NCBI RefSeq assembly: GCF_014696715.1
Contig: NZ_JACJQO010000005.1
Span: forward strand, 620,001-684,000
Length of the DNA: 64,000 nucleotides
Direction: 5' to 3'
Origin: Pseudanabaena sp. FACHB-2040
Lineage (GTDB): Bacteria > Cyanobacteriota > Cyanobacteriia > Phormidesmidales > Phormidesmidaceae
The notes beneath the pieces are model-generated. The model ran no database searches and was not told where the DNA came from. It saw only the letters and a list, made by a program, of their open reading frames with translations. Shown here piece after piece: positions 1 through 7,414 of the stretch; the stretch's first letter is position 1, and each line of letters opens with the position of its first letter. Both the position numbers and the translations under genes were made by a program.

Positions 1-312
1 AACAGCGATGAGAGCATTCGCCAGCTCAAGGGGCCAACCCGTCCGGTCAACTCGCTGGCGGATCGGCTGACGGTGCTGGCGGCTCTAGGCTGTGTGGATT
101 ACGTGGTGCCCTTTGGCGATCTTTCTCCGCGTGAGCTGATTCGCATTATCCGCCCCAACGTATATGCCAAGGGCGGTGACTACACCCGCGACACTCTGCC
201 CGAAACGCCGCTGATTGAAGAGCTGGGCGGCGAGGTGAAAATTTTGCCCTACCTGGGCGATCGCTCCACAACCCATCTAATTCAGCAAATTCTTGCAGGA
301 CACGCCGAATGA
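1..312 (+). CDS. D-glycero-beta-D-manno-heptose 1-phosphate adenylyltransferase, C-terminal part (5' end outside window)
   Basis: The frame is open from base 1 and ends at TGA 310-312; the start lies upstream of the window. The visible 103 residues match the C-terminal half of the cytidylyltransferase-fold RfaE2/HldE enzyme: NSDESIR, KGPTRPVN, DRLTVLAALGCVDYVV and a KGGDY motif near the end are typical. The enzyme transfers AMP to heptose-1-phosphate to make ADP-heptose for the LPS core. Its stop overlaps the ATG of the following heptosyltransferase (ATGA), so the two are probably co-translated, and the function fits. Whether this is a stand-alone RfaE2 or the end of a bifunctional HldE cannot be decided from this window. 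Confidence 0.88.
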   Translation, partial: NSDESIRQLKGPTRPVNSLADRLTVLAALGCVDYVVPFGDLSPRELIRIIRPNVYAKGGDYTRDTLPETPLIEELGGEVKILPYLGDRSTTHLIQQILAGHAE

Positions 313-1469
313 AGACTGCTGACTGGACCACAGCCAACCGCATTCTCTGCATTCGCCTAGACAGCCTGGGAGATGTGCTGATGACGACTCCGGCTCTCGG
401 CGCAATTAAGGAGACGAACCCTCAAGCTCATCTGACGCTGATGACCTCAGAGGCGGGAAGTGCGATCGCACCCCTCCTCCCCATCATTGACGAAACTCTG
501 GTCTACGATGCCCCCTGGCTTAAGGCCACTGCTCCCCGCACCAATAGCCAGCCCGAATATGCCCAGTTCGAGGCCCTGCGCCAGCAGTTTGATGCCGCCA
601 TCATCTTTACGGTCTACAGCCAAAACCCGTTGCCCTCGGCTTTTATGACCTACATGGCAGATATTCCTCTGCGGCTGGCCCATTGCCGCGAAAACCCCTA
701 CCAGCTTCTGACCCATACGGTCAAAGAACCGGAGCCAGAGCAGTTTATCCGTCATGAAGTGCAGCGCCAGCTCGACCTGGTCGCCAGCGTCGGCTTTCAC
801 ACAGCCACTCCCCGCATGAGCCTCGATATTCCCCTCAAGGCCCAAAAGCGGGTCGCCCTGCTGCTGTCGGAACTGGGTCTGAGCAGTTCAAGCCCTTGGG
901 TAGTCGTTCATGCTGGTGCATCGGCCCCCTCTCGCCGCTACTCGCCCGAGCAGTTTGCTCAGGTGGCTGATGCCCTTCAGACCAAAGGCATCCCAATCGT
1001 CTTCACCGGCACCAAAACCGAGCGTCCCCTGATTGACCAGATTCGGTCTCAAATGGGGACATCTTCTCTGTCTCTTGTGGGGATGCTGGATTTAGCGGGC
1101 TTAGCGGCCCTGCTCCAGACGGCACCGCTACTTCTGTCCAATAACACTGGCCCAGTTCACCTAGCAGCGGCGGTGGGAACCCCCGTCGTTGATCTGTACG
1201 CCCTAACCAATCTCCAGCATACTCCCTGGGGCGTGCCCAACCGGGTGCTCTACCACGAGGTGCCCTGCCGCCTTTGCTATAAGAGCATTTGCCCTGAGGG
1301 GCATCATGACTGTCTGCGGCGAGTGGAGCCAGAACAGGTAGTTGCGGCGGTTGTGGAGCTATTGGCCGAAACCCATCGCCCCTCCGATTCCTTTCCCTCC
1401 ATGGAGATGCAATTAGATAGTCCTTCGGGCAATAGCCCTTTGGGCATGGCTTCGTTAGGGTTTCGCTAG
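309..1469 (+). CDS. glycosyltransferase family 9 (heptosyltransferase-like)
   Basis: A 386-residue protein of the ADP-heptose:LPS heptosyltransferase family (GT9). The N-terminus has the family signature ILCIRLDSLGDVLMTTPAL (residues ~12-30). The C-terminal nucleotide-sugar site is marked by VVHAGAS (~200) and LLSNNTGPVHLAAAVGTP (~277-294). A Cys-rich tail (CRLCYKSICPEG) is common in cyanobacterial GT9 proteins. The ATG overlaps the upstream heptose adenylyltransferase stop by 4 bases, giving a donor-synthesis plus transfer pair. The likely role is adding heptose to the LPS core at the inner face of the cytoplasmic membrane; the exact acceptor is not evident. The last ~25 residues (rich in Ser/Pro/Met) look like a non-conserved tail. 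Confidence 0.9.
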   Translation: MKTADWTTANRILCIRLDSLGDVLMTTPALGAIKETNPQAHLTLMTSEAGSAIAPLLPIIDETLVYDAPWLKATAPRTNSQPEYAQFEALRQQFDAAIIFTVYSQNPLPSAFMTYMADIPLRLAHCRENPYQLLTHTVKEPEPEQFIRHEVQRQLDLVASVGFHTATPRMSLDIPLKAQKRVALLLSELGLSSSSPWVVVHAGASAPSRRYSPEQFAQVADALQTKGIPIVFTGTKTERPLIDQIRSQMGTSSLSLVGMLDLAGLAALLQTAPLLLSNNTGPVHLAAAVGTPVVDLYALTNLQHTPWGVPNRVLYHEVPCRLCYKSICPEGHHDCLRRVEPEQVVAAVVELLAETHRPSDSFPSMEMQLDSPSGNSPLGMASLGFR

Positions 1470-1530
1470 GGCACAGAGGCCTGTGCTCCGACCAGATTAT
1501 TCTGCCCTGTGCCCTTCTATTGGGTCGTGC

Positions 1531-1620
1531 TGCGCTTGACACCAACCTACAAGACCTCCCTTCTGGGTTTTGGGTGGTTGCGCTGTGCTTAACCCCAACA
1601 AGCCTTTTGTCCTTCCCCTC
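1531..1620. repeat. two adjacent copies of a dispersed intergenic repeat
   Basis: Copy A at 1531-1546 reads TGCGCTTGACACCAAC. Copy B at 1578-1620 starts TTGCGCTGTGCTTAACCCCA and runs into a C/T-rich end. Closely similar stretches occur at 19945-19985, 20878-20892 and 33407-33418, always between genes and often next to C/T-rich microsatellites. Copy B and the 19945 copy resemble each other over about 40 bases. TTGACA resembles a -35 box, but I see no matching -10 box 16-18 bases downstream, so I call it a repeat rather than a promoter. Confidence 0.5.
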
Positions 1621-1630
1621 TGCTTTCTCC

Positions 1631-2038
1631 ATGTCCACCCTCAACGTCCTTATTCCTACCTACAATCGGCCTACGGTGCTAGCGATCACGCTGACTGGCC
1701 TGTGCGCCCAAACGTTTCAAGATTGCAGCGTAATTGTTTTTGACCAGACCGAAGGTCAGGCTGTAGTCAATGTCAGTGAAGTTCAGGCGGTGGCGAGAGG
1801 GTTGCGATCGCACCAGCACCCCGTCCAAATTCTCCAGCACCTGCCGCGCCAAGGCGTGGCCGAGCACCGTCAGTTCCTCTTGGAGCAGGCTACTGCGCCC
1901 GTGCTGGCCCAGCAGCGGGTGACGGCCCGCTACGGAGACTGCGGCATTCTGCCTTCAGGGGCCTACCACCAAGAGATGGTGACGACAATTTGCGATCGCA
2001 CCCATGACGCCCACCACCTTTTCCCGGTTGAGGTGTAG
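1631..2038 (+). pseudogene. glycosyltransferase family 2 remnant with internal deletion
   Basis: From the ATG at 1631 the frame gives 135 residues starting STLNVLIPTYNRPTVLAITL, the typical GT2 (GT-A fold) N-terminus. The end (RVTARYGDCGILPSGAYHQE) resembles the C-terminal region of cyanobacterial GT2 proteins of about 300 residues. The middle is missing: after VAEHRQFLLEQATAP the sequence jumps directly to VLAQQRV, so the metal-binding DxD segment and acceptor region are absent. This looks like an in-frame internal deletion. The frame can be opened up to 1520 but the extra part lies in intergenic repeats. A catalytically active product is unlikely. The stop lies 6 bases before the next start. 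Confidence 0.6.
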
Positions 2039-2044
2039 GGGCCT

Positions 2045-4171
2045 ATGCAGCGGATTCTGTTTATTGAACTTTTGGGCGGCCTAGGCGATACGCTGATTGC
2101 CCTACCGGCAATGCAAGCCCTAGCGGCTTCCCATCCCCAAGCCCAGCTCAGCGTCCTCACCTTCGAGCCGGGAGGTGAACTGCTGCGCCACCATGCCCTC
2201 ATTCACAAAGTCATCCAAACGCCTAAAGGAACCGCACGACAGGCAGTCGAGCAGCAGCTTGCCCAAGCCACCTACGACCTGATCGTGACGGACGTGACCT
2301 ACGAAGGCATTGCCAACCTAGTGCAGCAGAGCGGTGCAGCCCGAGTAGTGACAAACCTGTGGCGCAACCCGCCCAGTGATCAGCTAGTTTGCGATCGCTT
2401 CCTGCAAATCCTGCTGTTCGAAAACCTCATCGACGAAAGCGCCGCCCGCCGCTACCGCCATCCCCAAATTCACCTCACCCACACCGAGCACACCCAGACC
2501 CAAAACCGGCTAGGAGCCACCTATCGCCCGCTTATCTGCCTCTATCCCGACGCTGGGATGTCCATCAAGCACTGGTCAACTGACCATTTTGTAACCCTGG
2601 GCAAAGCACTGCAAGAACGCTACAGCGCCAGCCTAATCGTGCCAGAAGGCAATAACCCCGATCAGGTCAAAGCCATCACCAGCGCCCTACCCAGTGCCCG
2701 CCCCTGGCCCCGAGGTTCCCTGCGCGAACTCGCTGCCCTCTTTGCCCAGGCCGACTGCGTCATCGCCGGAGACACGGGTCCCGCCCGCATCGCCGCCGCC
2801 CTCGGCACCCCCACCATCACCCTGTTTGGCCCCTCCTGGCAAGGCCGGTACGGCCAACCCGCCCCCCACATCAACCTGCAAGGCTACCCCAACTGCCCCG
2901 AACGCAACCTCGCCAACTTCACCGAACAATCCTGCTGGTACAGCGGCAAGTGCCCCTTCGAATGGGCCACCTGCGTGGATCTGATCACCCCCGCTCAAGT
3001 ATTAACAGCAGTCGATCAGGCACTGTCCAATCAAAATAGCTCCCCCACCGAAATCACCCCAACAGCGCACACCCACACGCCCCCATCCACCCATCCACCC
3101 ATCCACTCATCCACCCTCCCTCCCTGGCCCGCCCCCCAAAATATCCTCATCATGCGGCTCGACAACATCGGGGACGTGCTCATGACCAGCCCCGCCCTAC
3201 AGGTCATCAAGGAGCACCAGCCCGATGCCAAGATCACCCTCATGGCCAGCCCCGGCGGCTCTCTAGCAGCCCCCCTTCTGCCCTGGATAGACGACGTGTT
3301 GACCTGGCGAGTCCTCTGGCAAGACCTGGGGAAGCTCGACTTCGACCCCCAGCGAGAATGGGAACTGGTGCAAATCCTCAAAGACCGAAAGTTCGATGCC
3401 GCCATCATCTTCACCAGCTTCAAGCAAAGCCCTCATCCCGCCGCCTTTCTATGCCAGCTCGCAGGTATCCCCCTCCGCCTAGGCGAATCTAAAGAAACCA
3501 GCCCTACCCTCACCCACCCCATCCCTGCTGCCCCCGACGACCTCCATCAAGTCGATCGCAACCTCCGCCTCATCGAATTCGTCGGCTACCCCGTCAACAA
3601 CCGCCACCTCTCCCTCTCCCTCCCGTCTTCCCCACCCCCCCAATCTCCCCAATCCACCCCCTACCTCCTCCTCAACCCTTGGGCCAGCTGCCAATCGCGC
3701 ACCTACCCCGCCGAACGATTTGCGATCGCAGCCCACCAACTCTCCCAAATCACCGGCTGGCCTGTCGTCGTAACGGGCGTGGAGAAGGATTGCGATCGCG
3801 CCGCCCCCCTGCTCGACATCCTGGGAGAGCGGGCCATCAACCTAATTGGCAAGACCACCCTGCCAGAGCTAGCAGCCCTGATCGATCAGGCCCAGCTCAT
3901 GCTCTCCAACAACACCTCGACTATGCACATTGCCGATGCGGTGCAAACTCCGAGCGTCATTCTCTTTGCGGGGACAGAGCTGGAGTGCCAGTGGCAGCCG
4001 CGCCAGACCCAAGCCATTTTGCTGCGCCGCCCAACCACCTGTAGCCCCTGCTATCAGTTCACCTGTCCCTACCAGCTAGAGTGTTTGGATATCGAACCAG
4101 AAGCAGTTGTCACCGCTGCTTTAGAACTGCTGCACATTCCGGCTCCCGCACCTTTTTCCCTCAAGAGTTAG
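2045..4171 (+). CDS. tandem GT9-GT9 fusion (two heptosyltransferase-like domains)
   Basis: This 708-residue protein holds two complete GT9 units in one frame. Unit 1 (about 1-335) starts ILFIELLGGLGDTLIALPA and carries AGDTGPARIAAALGTPTITL. Unit 2 (about 365-705) starts ILIMRLDNIGDVLMTSPAL and carries LSNNTSTMHIADAVQTP plus a Cys-rich tail (CSPCYQFTCPYQLECLD). The joint (about 336-364) is a Pro/Thr/His/Ser linker encoded by a CCATCCAC-type microsatellite, and a second C/T-rich low-complexity insert (SLPSSPPPQSPQ) lies inside unit 2. Single-domain GT9 enzymes are ~350 residues, so this is double length. The SD-like AGGGG overlaps the stop of the preceding GT2 remnant. Probable role: LPS-core or glycan heptosyl transfer; unit 2 is more like the gene at 309 than unit 1 is. 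Confidence 0.85.
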   Translation: MQRILFIELLGGLGDTLIALPAMQALAASHPQAQLSVLTFEPGGELLRHHALIHKVIQTPKGTARQAVEQQLAQATYDLIVTDVTYEGIANLVQQSGAARVVTNLWRNPPSDQLVCDRFLQILLFENLIDESAARRYRHPQIHLTHTEHTQTQNRLGATYRPLICLYPDAGMSIKHWSTDHFVTLGKALQERYSASLIVPEGNNPDQVKAITSALPSARPWPRGSLRELAALFAQADCVIAGDTGPARIAAALGTPTITLFGPSWQGRYGQPAPHINLQGYPNCPERNLANFTEQSCWYSGKCPFEWATCVDLITPAQVLTAVDQALSNQNSSPTEITPTAHTHTPPSTHPPIHSSTLPPWPAPQNILIMRLDNIGDVLMTSPALQVIKEHQPDAKITLMASPGGSLAAPLLPWIDDVLTWRVLWQDLGKLDFDPQREWELVQILKDRKFDAAIIFTSFKQSPHPAAFLCQLAGIPLRLGESKETSPTLTHPIPAAPDDLHQVDRNLRLIEFVGYPVNNRHLSLSLPSSPPPQSPQSTPYLLLNPWASCQSRTYPAERFAIAAHQLSQITGWPVVVTGVEKDCDRAAPLLDILGERAINLIGKTTLPELAALIDQAQLMLSNNTSTMHIADAVQTPSVILFAGTELECQWQPRQTQAILLRRPTTCSPCYQFTCPYQLECLDIEPEAVVTAALELLHIPAPAPFSLKS
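3056..3140. repeat. translated C-rich microsatellite (linker of the GT9-GT9 fusion)
   Basis: A run of CCCATCCAC-type repeats with CACACCCACACGCCC at its left end and CCCTCCCTCCC at its right end lies in frame between the two GT9 domains. Comparable C/T-rich repeats are intergenic elsewhere in the window (19983-20050, 20940-20975, 41878-41934 on the opposite strand), which suggests that intergenic repeat sequence became coding here. Confidence 0.7.
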
Positions 4172-4239
4172 ATGTGCTCGTCTCCCAACTTCCGCATCAT
4201 AGGGAGAGGTTGCTAGATCTGCCCTTCTTCTTTTGCAGC

Positions 4240-5451
4240 ATGGATTTTAGTCAAGCCCTTCTGGAAAAAAGCGACTACATCGTAGAGTCCTGGGTTTCTG
4301 CAGTCAGACAGGATGAGCAGATTTCGGTTACGCAAGAGCTGACCTACACCGCCATTCGCAATAGCCTTCCTGACGTGTTGTCGGCTTTGGGCACCGTTCT
4401 TTCCAAGTCTACAGACAACGACCTTCACAGCCTCGTAGAGGCCAGTCTAAAGCACGGCCAGATTCGTGCTGAGCAAGGCTTTGAACCTGCCGAGATCGCC
4501 CGCGAGTATCGCCTGCTGCGCTCCATCATCTTTTCTGAGCTAGAGCCTGACCTATTGCGCGGCAGCCCCGCCGACATGCTGCGGGCTGTGCGGCTGATCG
4601 ATACCGTGATTGATGAGGCTATTGCCCGCTGCTTCCACAGCTACACCGATGGCCGTATGGAAGAACTCAAGCAGCTGCAAGGCCAGTTAAATCTGACCAA
4701 CCAGGAGTTGACTCGGCTAGTGCGGGCCAGCAAAGAAAACCTATCGCACCTAGCCCATGAGCTAAAAACCCCGCTCACCTCAATCATTGGCTATACCGAT
4801 CTCTTTCTGCGGCAGCAGCGCAAACAGTCAGACCTCCGCGACACGTTTCCCAACTTGGAAAGCATTGAACGGGTGCTGCAGAGTGGCAGGCTGCTGCTGC
4901 GGCTGATCAACGATGCTCTAGAAATCTCCCGCTACGATGCTGGGAAAATGTCTCTACAGCTGATGCCAACCCATGTCCCGGAAGTTCTCAATGGGGTCAT
5001 GACAATGGTCGAACCTCTGGCTCGATCAAAGGATTTAGCCCTGATTTTGAGATGCGATCGCGCCCCCGCTTCGGTCACCACCGATCCACTGCGGCTGCAG
5101 CAGGTCATCACCAATCTGCTCAGCAATGCCATTCGCTACACCGAAACCGGCTCGATCAGCCTAGAATGCTACGCCCTCTCAGAAGAGCAATGGGCCATCA
5201 CTATTACTGACAGCGGTGTAGGCATTAGCCAAGAAGACCAGTCCCACATCTTCGAGCCCTACTTTCGGGCCCCCGCCTCAGAACTGGCCCCATCCCAAGA
5301 TGGCACCGGACTAGGCCTCTCCATTGTTTCTCGCTTGACCAAGCTGTTGCAGGGCGAAATCAAGCTGGAGTCTTCACCGGGGGTTGGCTCTGCATTTACT
5401 GTCGTTTTGCCCACGGTGCCACAGCCAGCGGCGGTGCAGGTGGCCCAATAG
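4240..5451 (+). CDS. sensor histidine kinase with RsbRD-like N-terminal domain
   Basis: 403 residues from ATG 4240 (an upstream extension to 4081 overlaps the GT9 gene and lacks homologous character). Residues ~1-145 form an all-helical, cytosolic domain like the RsbRD N-terminal sensor family. A short coiled coil follows, then the HisKA dimerisation/phosphoacceptor helix (LSHLAHELKTPLTSIIGYTD, His ~175). The HATPase_c domain shows an N box (NLLSNAIRYTE), G1 (DSGVGIS) and G2 (GTGLGLSIV). No membrane segment is visible, so it is probably a soluble two-component kinase. No response regulator is adjacent; the partner must be encoded elsewhere. Confidence 0.9.
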   Translation: MDFSQALLEKSDYIVESWVSAVRQDEQISVTQELTYTAIRNSLPDVLSALGTVLSKSTDNDLHSLVEASLKHGQIRAEQGFEPAEIAREYRLLRSIIFSELEPDLLRGSPADMLRAVRLIDTVIDEAIARCFHSYTDGRMEELKQLQGQLNLTNQELTRLVRASKENLSHLAHELKTPLTSIIGYTDLFLRQQRKQSDLRDTFPNLESIERVLQSGRLLLRLINDALEISRYDAGKMSLQLMPTHVPEVLNGVMTMVEPLARSKDLALILRCDRAPASVTTDPLRLQQVITNLLSNAIRYTETGSISLECYALSEEQWAITITDSGVGISQEDQSHIFEPYFRAPASELAPSQDGTGLGLSIVSRLTKLLQGEIKLESSPGVGSAFTVVLPTVPQPAAVQVAQ

Positions 5452-5536
5452 TCGGTCGAATCTCCCTTTTGGCAGCGGCAGGTCAAACTTCAAGAATTAC
5501 AATTTTAATAGAGAACTTAATCCTTCGTAACCTTGT

Positions 5537-6247
5537 ATGGCCCCTTCCAGCCGCCCCAGTCGATGCTTTGCCATCGGAGATATCCACGGCTGCGATGTGG
5601 CGCTAAAAGTTCTGCTGGAGGCAATTGACCTCCAGCCCCAAGACACTCTAATTACGCTGGGCGACTACATCAACAAAGGCCCAAACGCTAAATCGGTTTT
5701 AGACACCCTGATTAATCTACACGCCCAGGGGCAGCTCATCCCGCTGCGGGGCAACCACGAAATCTTTTTTCGCACTGCAGGCAAATACGGTAGAACCCGG
5801 CTCAACGGCAAAGACCTGATTGACCGCAAAACCCTGGTGTCTTACAGCCCTACCCGCAAACCGGCTGGCCTGAGCGACATCCCAGAGGCCCACTGGAGCT
5901 TTATCCAAAAGAAATGTCTGGACTGGTGGGAAACCGAGCGGCACATCTTCGTCCACGCTACGCTGGCTCCCGATAGGCCACTGTCGGAGCAGCCTGACAA
6001 GTCACTATTTTGGGATAAATTTACTGATCCGCAGCCCCATATGTCGGGTAAAACCTGGATCTGCGGCCACACCCCTCAAAAGAACGGTAAGCCCCGCAAC
6101 CTAGGCTATGCCGTCTGCCTGGATACCTGGGTGTATGGCAAGGGCTGGCTGACTGGCCTAGATGTAGACAGCGGCCAAGTGTGGCAGGCTAATCAGCGAG
6201 GCAAGCTCCAGAGCGCCCATATCGAGGACTTTAAAGAGGATTCTTGA
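5537..6247 (+). CDS. PPP-family metallophosphoesterase (serine/threonine phosphatase-like)
   Basis: A 236-residue calcineurin-like phosphoesterase with the dinuclear metal-binding motifs in order: GDIHGC (~13-18), GDYINKGPNAKSV (~44, replacing the usual GDYVDRGP), LRGNHE (~71), a HATL His (~138) and GHTPQ (~178). This resembles bacterial PrpA/ApaH-type enzymes that act on phosphoproteins or dinucleoside polyphosphates; the substrate cannot be told from sequence. It is soluble and cytoplasmic. The stop lies 4 bases before the ATG of the cupin gene, so the two are probably co-transcribed. The A/T-rich stretch at 5490-5525 is the likely promoter region. Confidence 0.88.
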   Translation: MAPSSRPSRCFAIGDIHGCDVALKVLLEAIDLQPQDTLITLGDYINKGPNAKSVLDTLINLHAQGQLIPLRGNHEIFFRTAGKYGRTRLNGKDLIDRKTLVSYSPTRKPAGLSDIPEAHWSFIQKKCLDWWETERHIFVHATLAPDRPLSEQPDKSLFWDKFTDPQPHMSGKTWICGHTPQKNGKPRNLGYAVCLDTWVYGKGWLTGLDVDSGQVWQANQRGKLQSAHIEDFKEDS

Positions 6248-6251
6248 GTTG

Positions 6252-6578
6252 ATGCCGCCCGCTAAAGCCAATCTGTTCTCACTGCCCAACCCCTTGTCCA
6301 ACATCGAGGTATTTGAACCGCTCTTTGATAAGGGTAATTGCCTAATAGAGCGCATCATTTCGAGTGGGCAAATCACCCCTGCCGGTGAATGGTACGACCA
6401 GAAACGCGACGAATGGGTGATCTTACTGCAGGGTCAGGCGAGGCTGGCCTACGAAGACGGCAGCGAAACCGCTCTAGAGTCAGGAGACTACGTTCTGATT
6501 CCGGCTCACTGTAAACACAGAGTTGTCTACACCAGTGCAGAACCCCCCTGTATCTGGCTAGCGGTTCATTTGGACTAG
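6252..6578 (+). CDS. small cupin-domain protein
   Basis: A 108-residue single-cupin protein. ATG 6252 is preferred over a TTG one codon earlier. The sequence shows a compact beta-barrel pattern: EWVILLQGQARLAYEDG, then LESGDYVLIPAHCKHRV, typical of the cupin motifs 1 and 2. Usual cupin 1 metal ligands (HxH) are here partly replaced (the region reads DEWVILL), while His residues in HCKHRV remain. Family members include cupin-2 isomerase-like and regulatory proteins; no substrate is evident. It is probably in one transcript with the upstream phosphatase and converges on ecfT. Confidence 0.75.
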   Translation: MPPAKANLFSLPNPLSNIEVFEPLFDKGNCLIERIISSGQITPAGEWYDQKRDEWVILLQGQARLAYEDGSETALESGDYVLIPAHCKHRVVYTSAEPPCIWLAVHLD

Positions 6579-6616
6579 GAAGCCAGGAAAAGACTCGCAA
6601 ACTCAATGAGTTGCCA

Positions 6617-7414
6617 TTAGCTAGAACCATCAGAGGAGCCAGAGAACCAAGGTAGCCAGGAATCTGGCAACCCACCTACCCGATCTGCCAAAGCTAGACC
6701 TAGGACTGCTACCCCGATGAGCAGCATAATCCAGTCCAAGAGATTCAGCTTCCCCAGCCCCGACGATTTGCGGCCAAAACCTCGGGTTTCCAGAGTGGCC
6801 ATTAAGGTAGGTGCCCGTCGCAGCACCGCAAATAAAATGGGTAACGACAGCCTCATAGAGTTCCAAACCAGCTTGAAAATGTTCTTCGTGTCCAACTCAA
6901 CACCCTTGAGCTGCATTGCTTTGCTGATTTGCATAGCTTCAGCCAGGGTGGTGTAAAGCAGGCGGTAAGACAGCCCTACTGCAAAGGCAACAATTCCAGG
7001 TAAGCGCAGCCCTCGCAGCCCTCGCGTCAGGTCATTGGGGTCCATCGTAGAGAGCAAGCTGATGCTGACGACAATGGCAGCTGTCCAAGCCAGAATCAGG
7101 CGCAGTTCAGTTGTTGCAACCTCTATCACTTTGCCGTAATCTCCTGCTAGGATTGCGCCTCCCGCCGGGATGATCATCAGCACGATGAAGGTCGGTAGGT
7201 GAATTGCCCACAATACAGCCAGCCATTTCCAGGGAGTGCGTGCCAGTACAGCAGTAAGAAATCCTAGGACGACGGGCACCAGCATCCATTGCCAGGTTGG
7301 AGCCACAAATAGATAAAAAAATAGTAGAAGCAGCAACAGGATTTTTACGCGCGGATCTCGGTCATGAACGACCGTATCGTAATCTCGATAAAGGACAGGT
7401 ACACGAGCTGTCAT
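6617..7414 (-). CDS. ECF transporter transmembrane (T) component, EcfT/CbiQ family
   Basis: 265 residues with about five to six hydrophobic segments (the first near 25-60), matching the CbiQ/EcfT scaffold of energy-coupling-factor importers. The cytoplasmic coupling helices carry AMQLKGVELD (~165) and LETRGFGRK (~210); the second has the usual Arg-Gly, whereas the first has Lys-Gly where an Arg is customary. An AGGAGG Shine-Dalgarno lies inside the 3' end of the ATPase gene, whose TAG abuts this ATG, so translation is coupled. It works with the adjacent ATPase and S component. Confidence 0.9.
   Translation of the reverse strand: MTARVPVLYRDYDTVVHDRDPRVKILLLLLLFFYLFVAPTWQWMLVPVVLGFLTAVLARTPWKWLAVLWAIHLPTFIVLMIIPAGGAILAGDYGKVIEVATTELRLILAWTAAIVVSISLLSTMDPNDLTRGLRGLRLPGIVAFAVGLSYRLLYTTLAEAMQISKAMQLKGVELDTKNIFKLVWNSMRLSLPILFAVLRRAPTLMATLETRGFGRKSSGLGKLNLLDWIMLLIGVAVLGLALADRVGGLPDSWLPWFSGSSDGSS

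Noticed and set aside
447-845. 132-codon minus-strand open frame
   Set aside because: Lies wholly within the clear GT9 gene on the other strand; no ribosome site or similarity.
1469-1514. GGGCACAG/CTGTGCCC inverted repeat as a terminator after the GT9 gene
   Set aside because: The stem is only 8 bp with a 30-base loop and no T-run; an alternative 6-bp hairpin also forms, so I did not call a terminator.
1531-1546. TTGACA as a promoter -35 box
   Set aside because: The motif recurs in five places, mostly without a -10 box at 16-18 bases, so a repeat explains it better.
1003-1644. 213-codon minus-strand open frame
   Set aside because: Antisense to the GT9 gene and the repeat region, with low-complexity Arg/Pro-rich translation and no family pattern.
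4081-4239. N-terminal extension of the histidine kinase
   Set aside because: It overlaps the GT9 fusion gene and has no domain character; ATG 4240 gives the expected RsbRD-like start.
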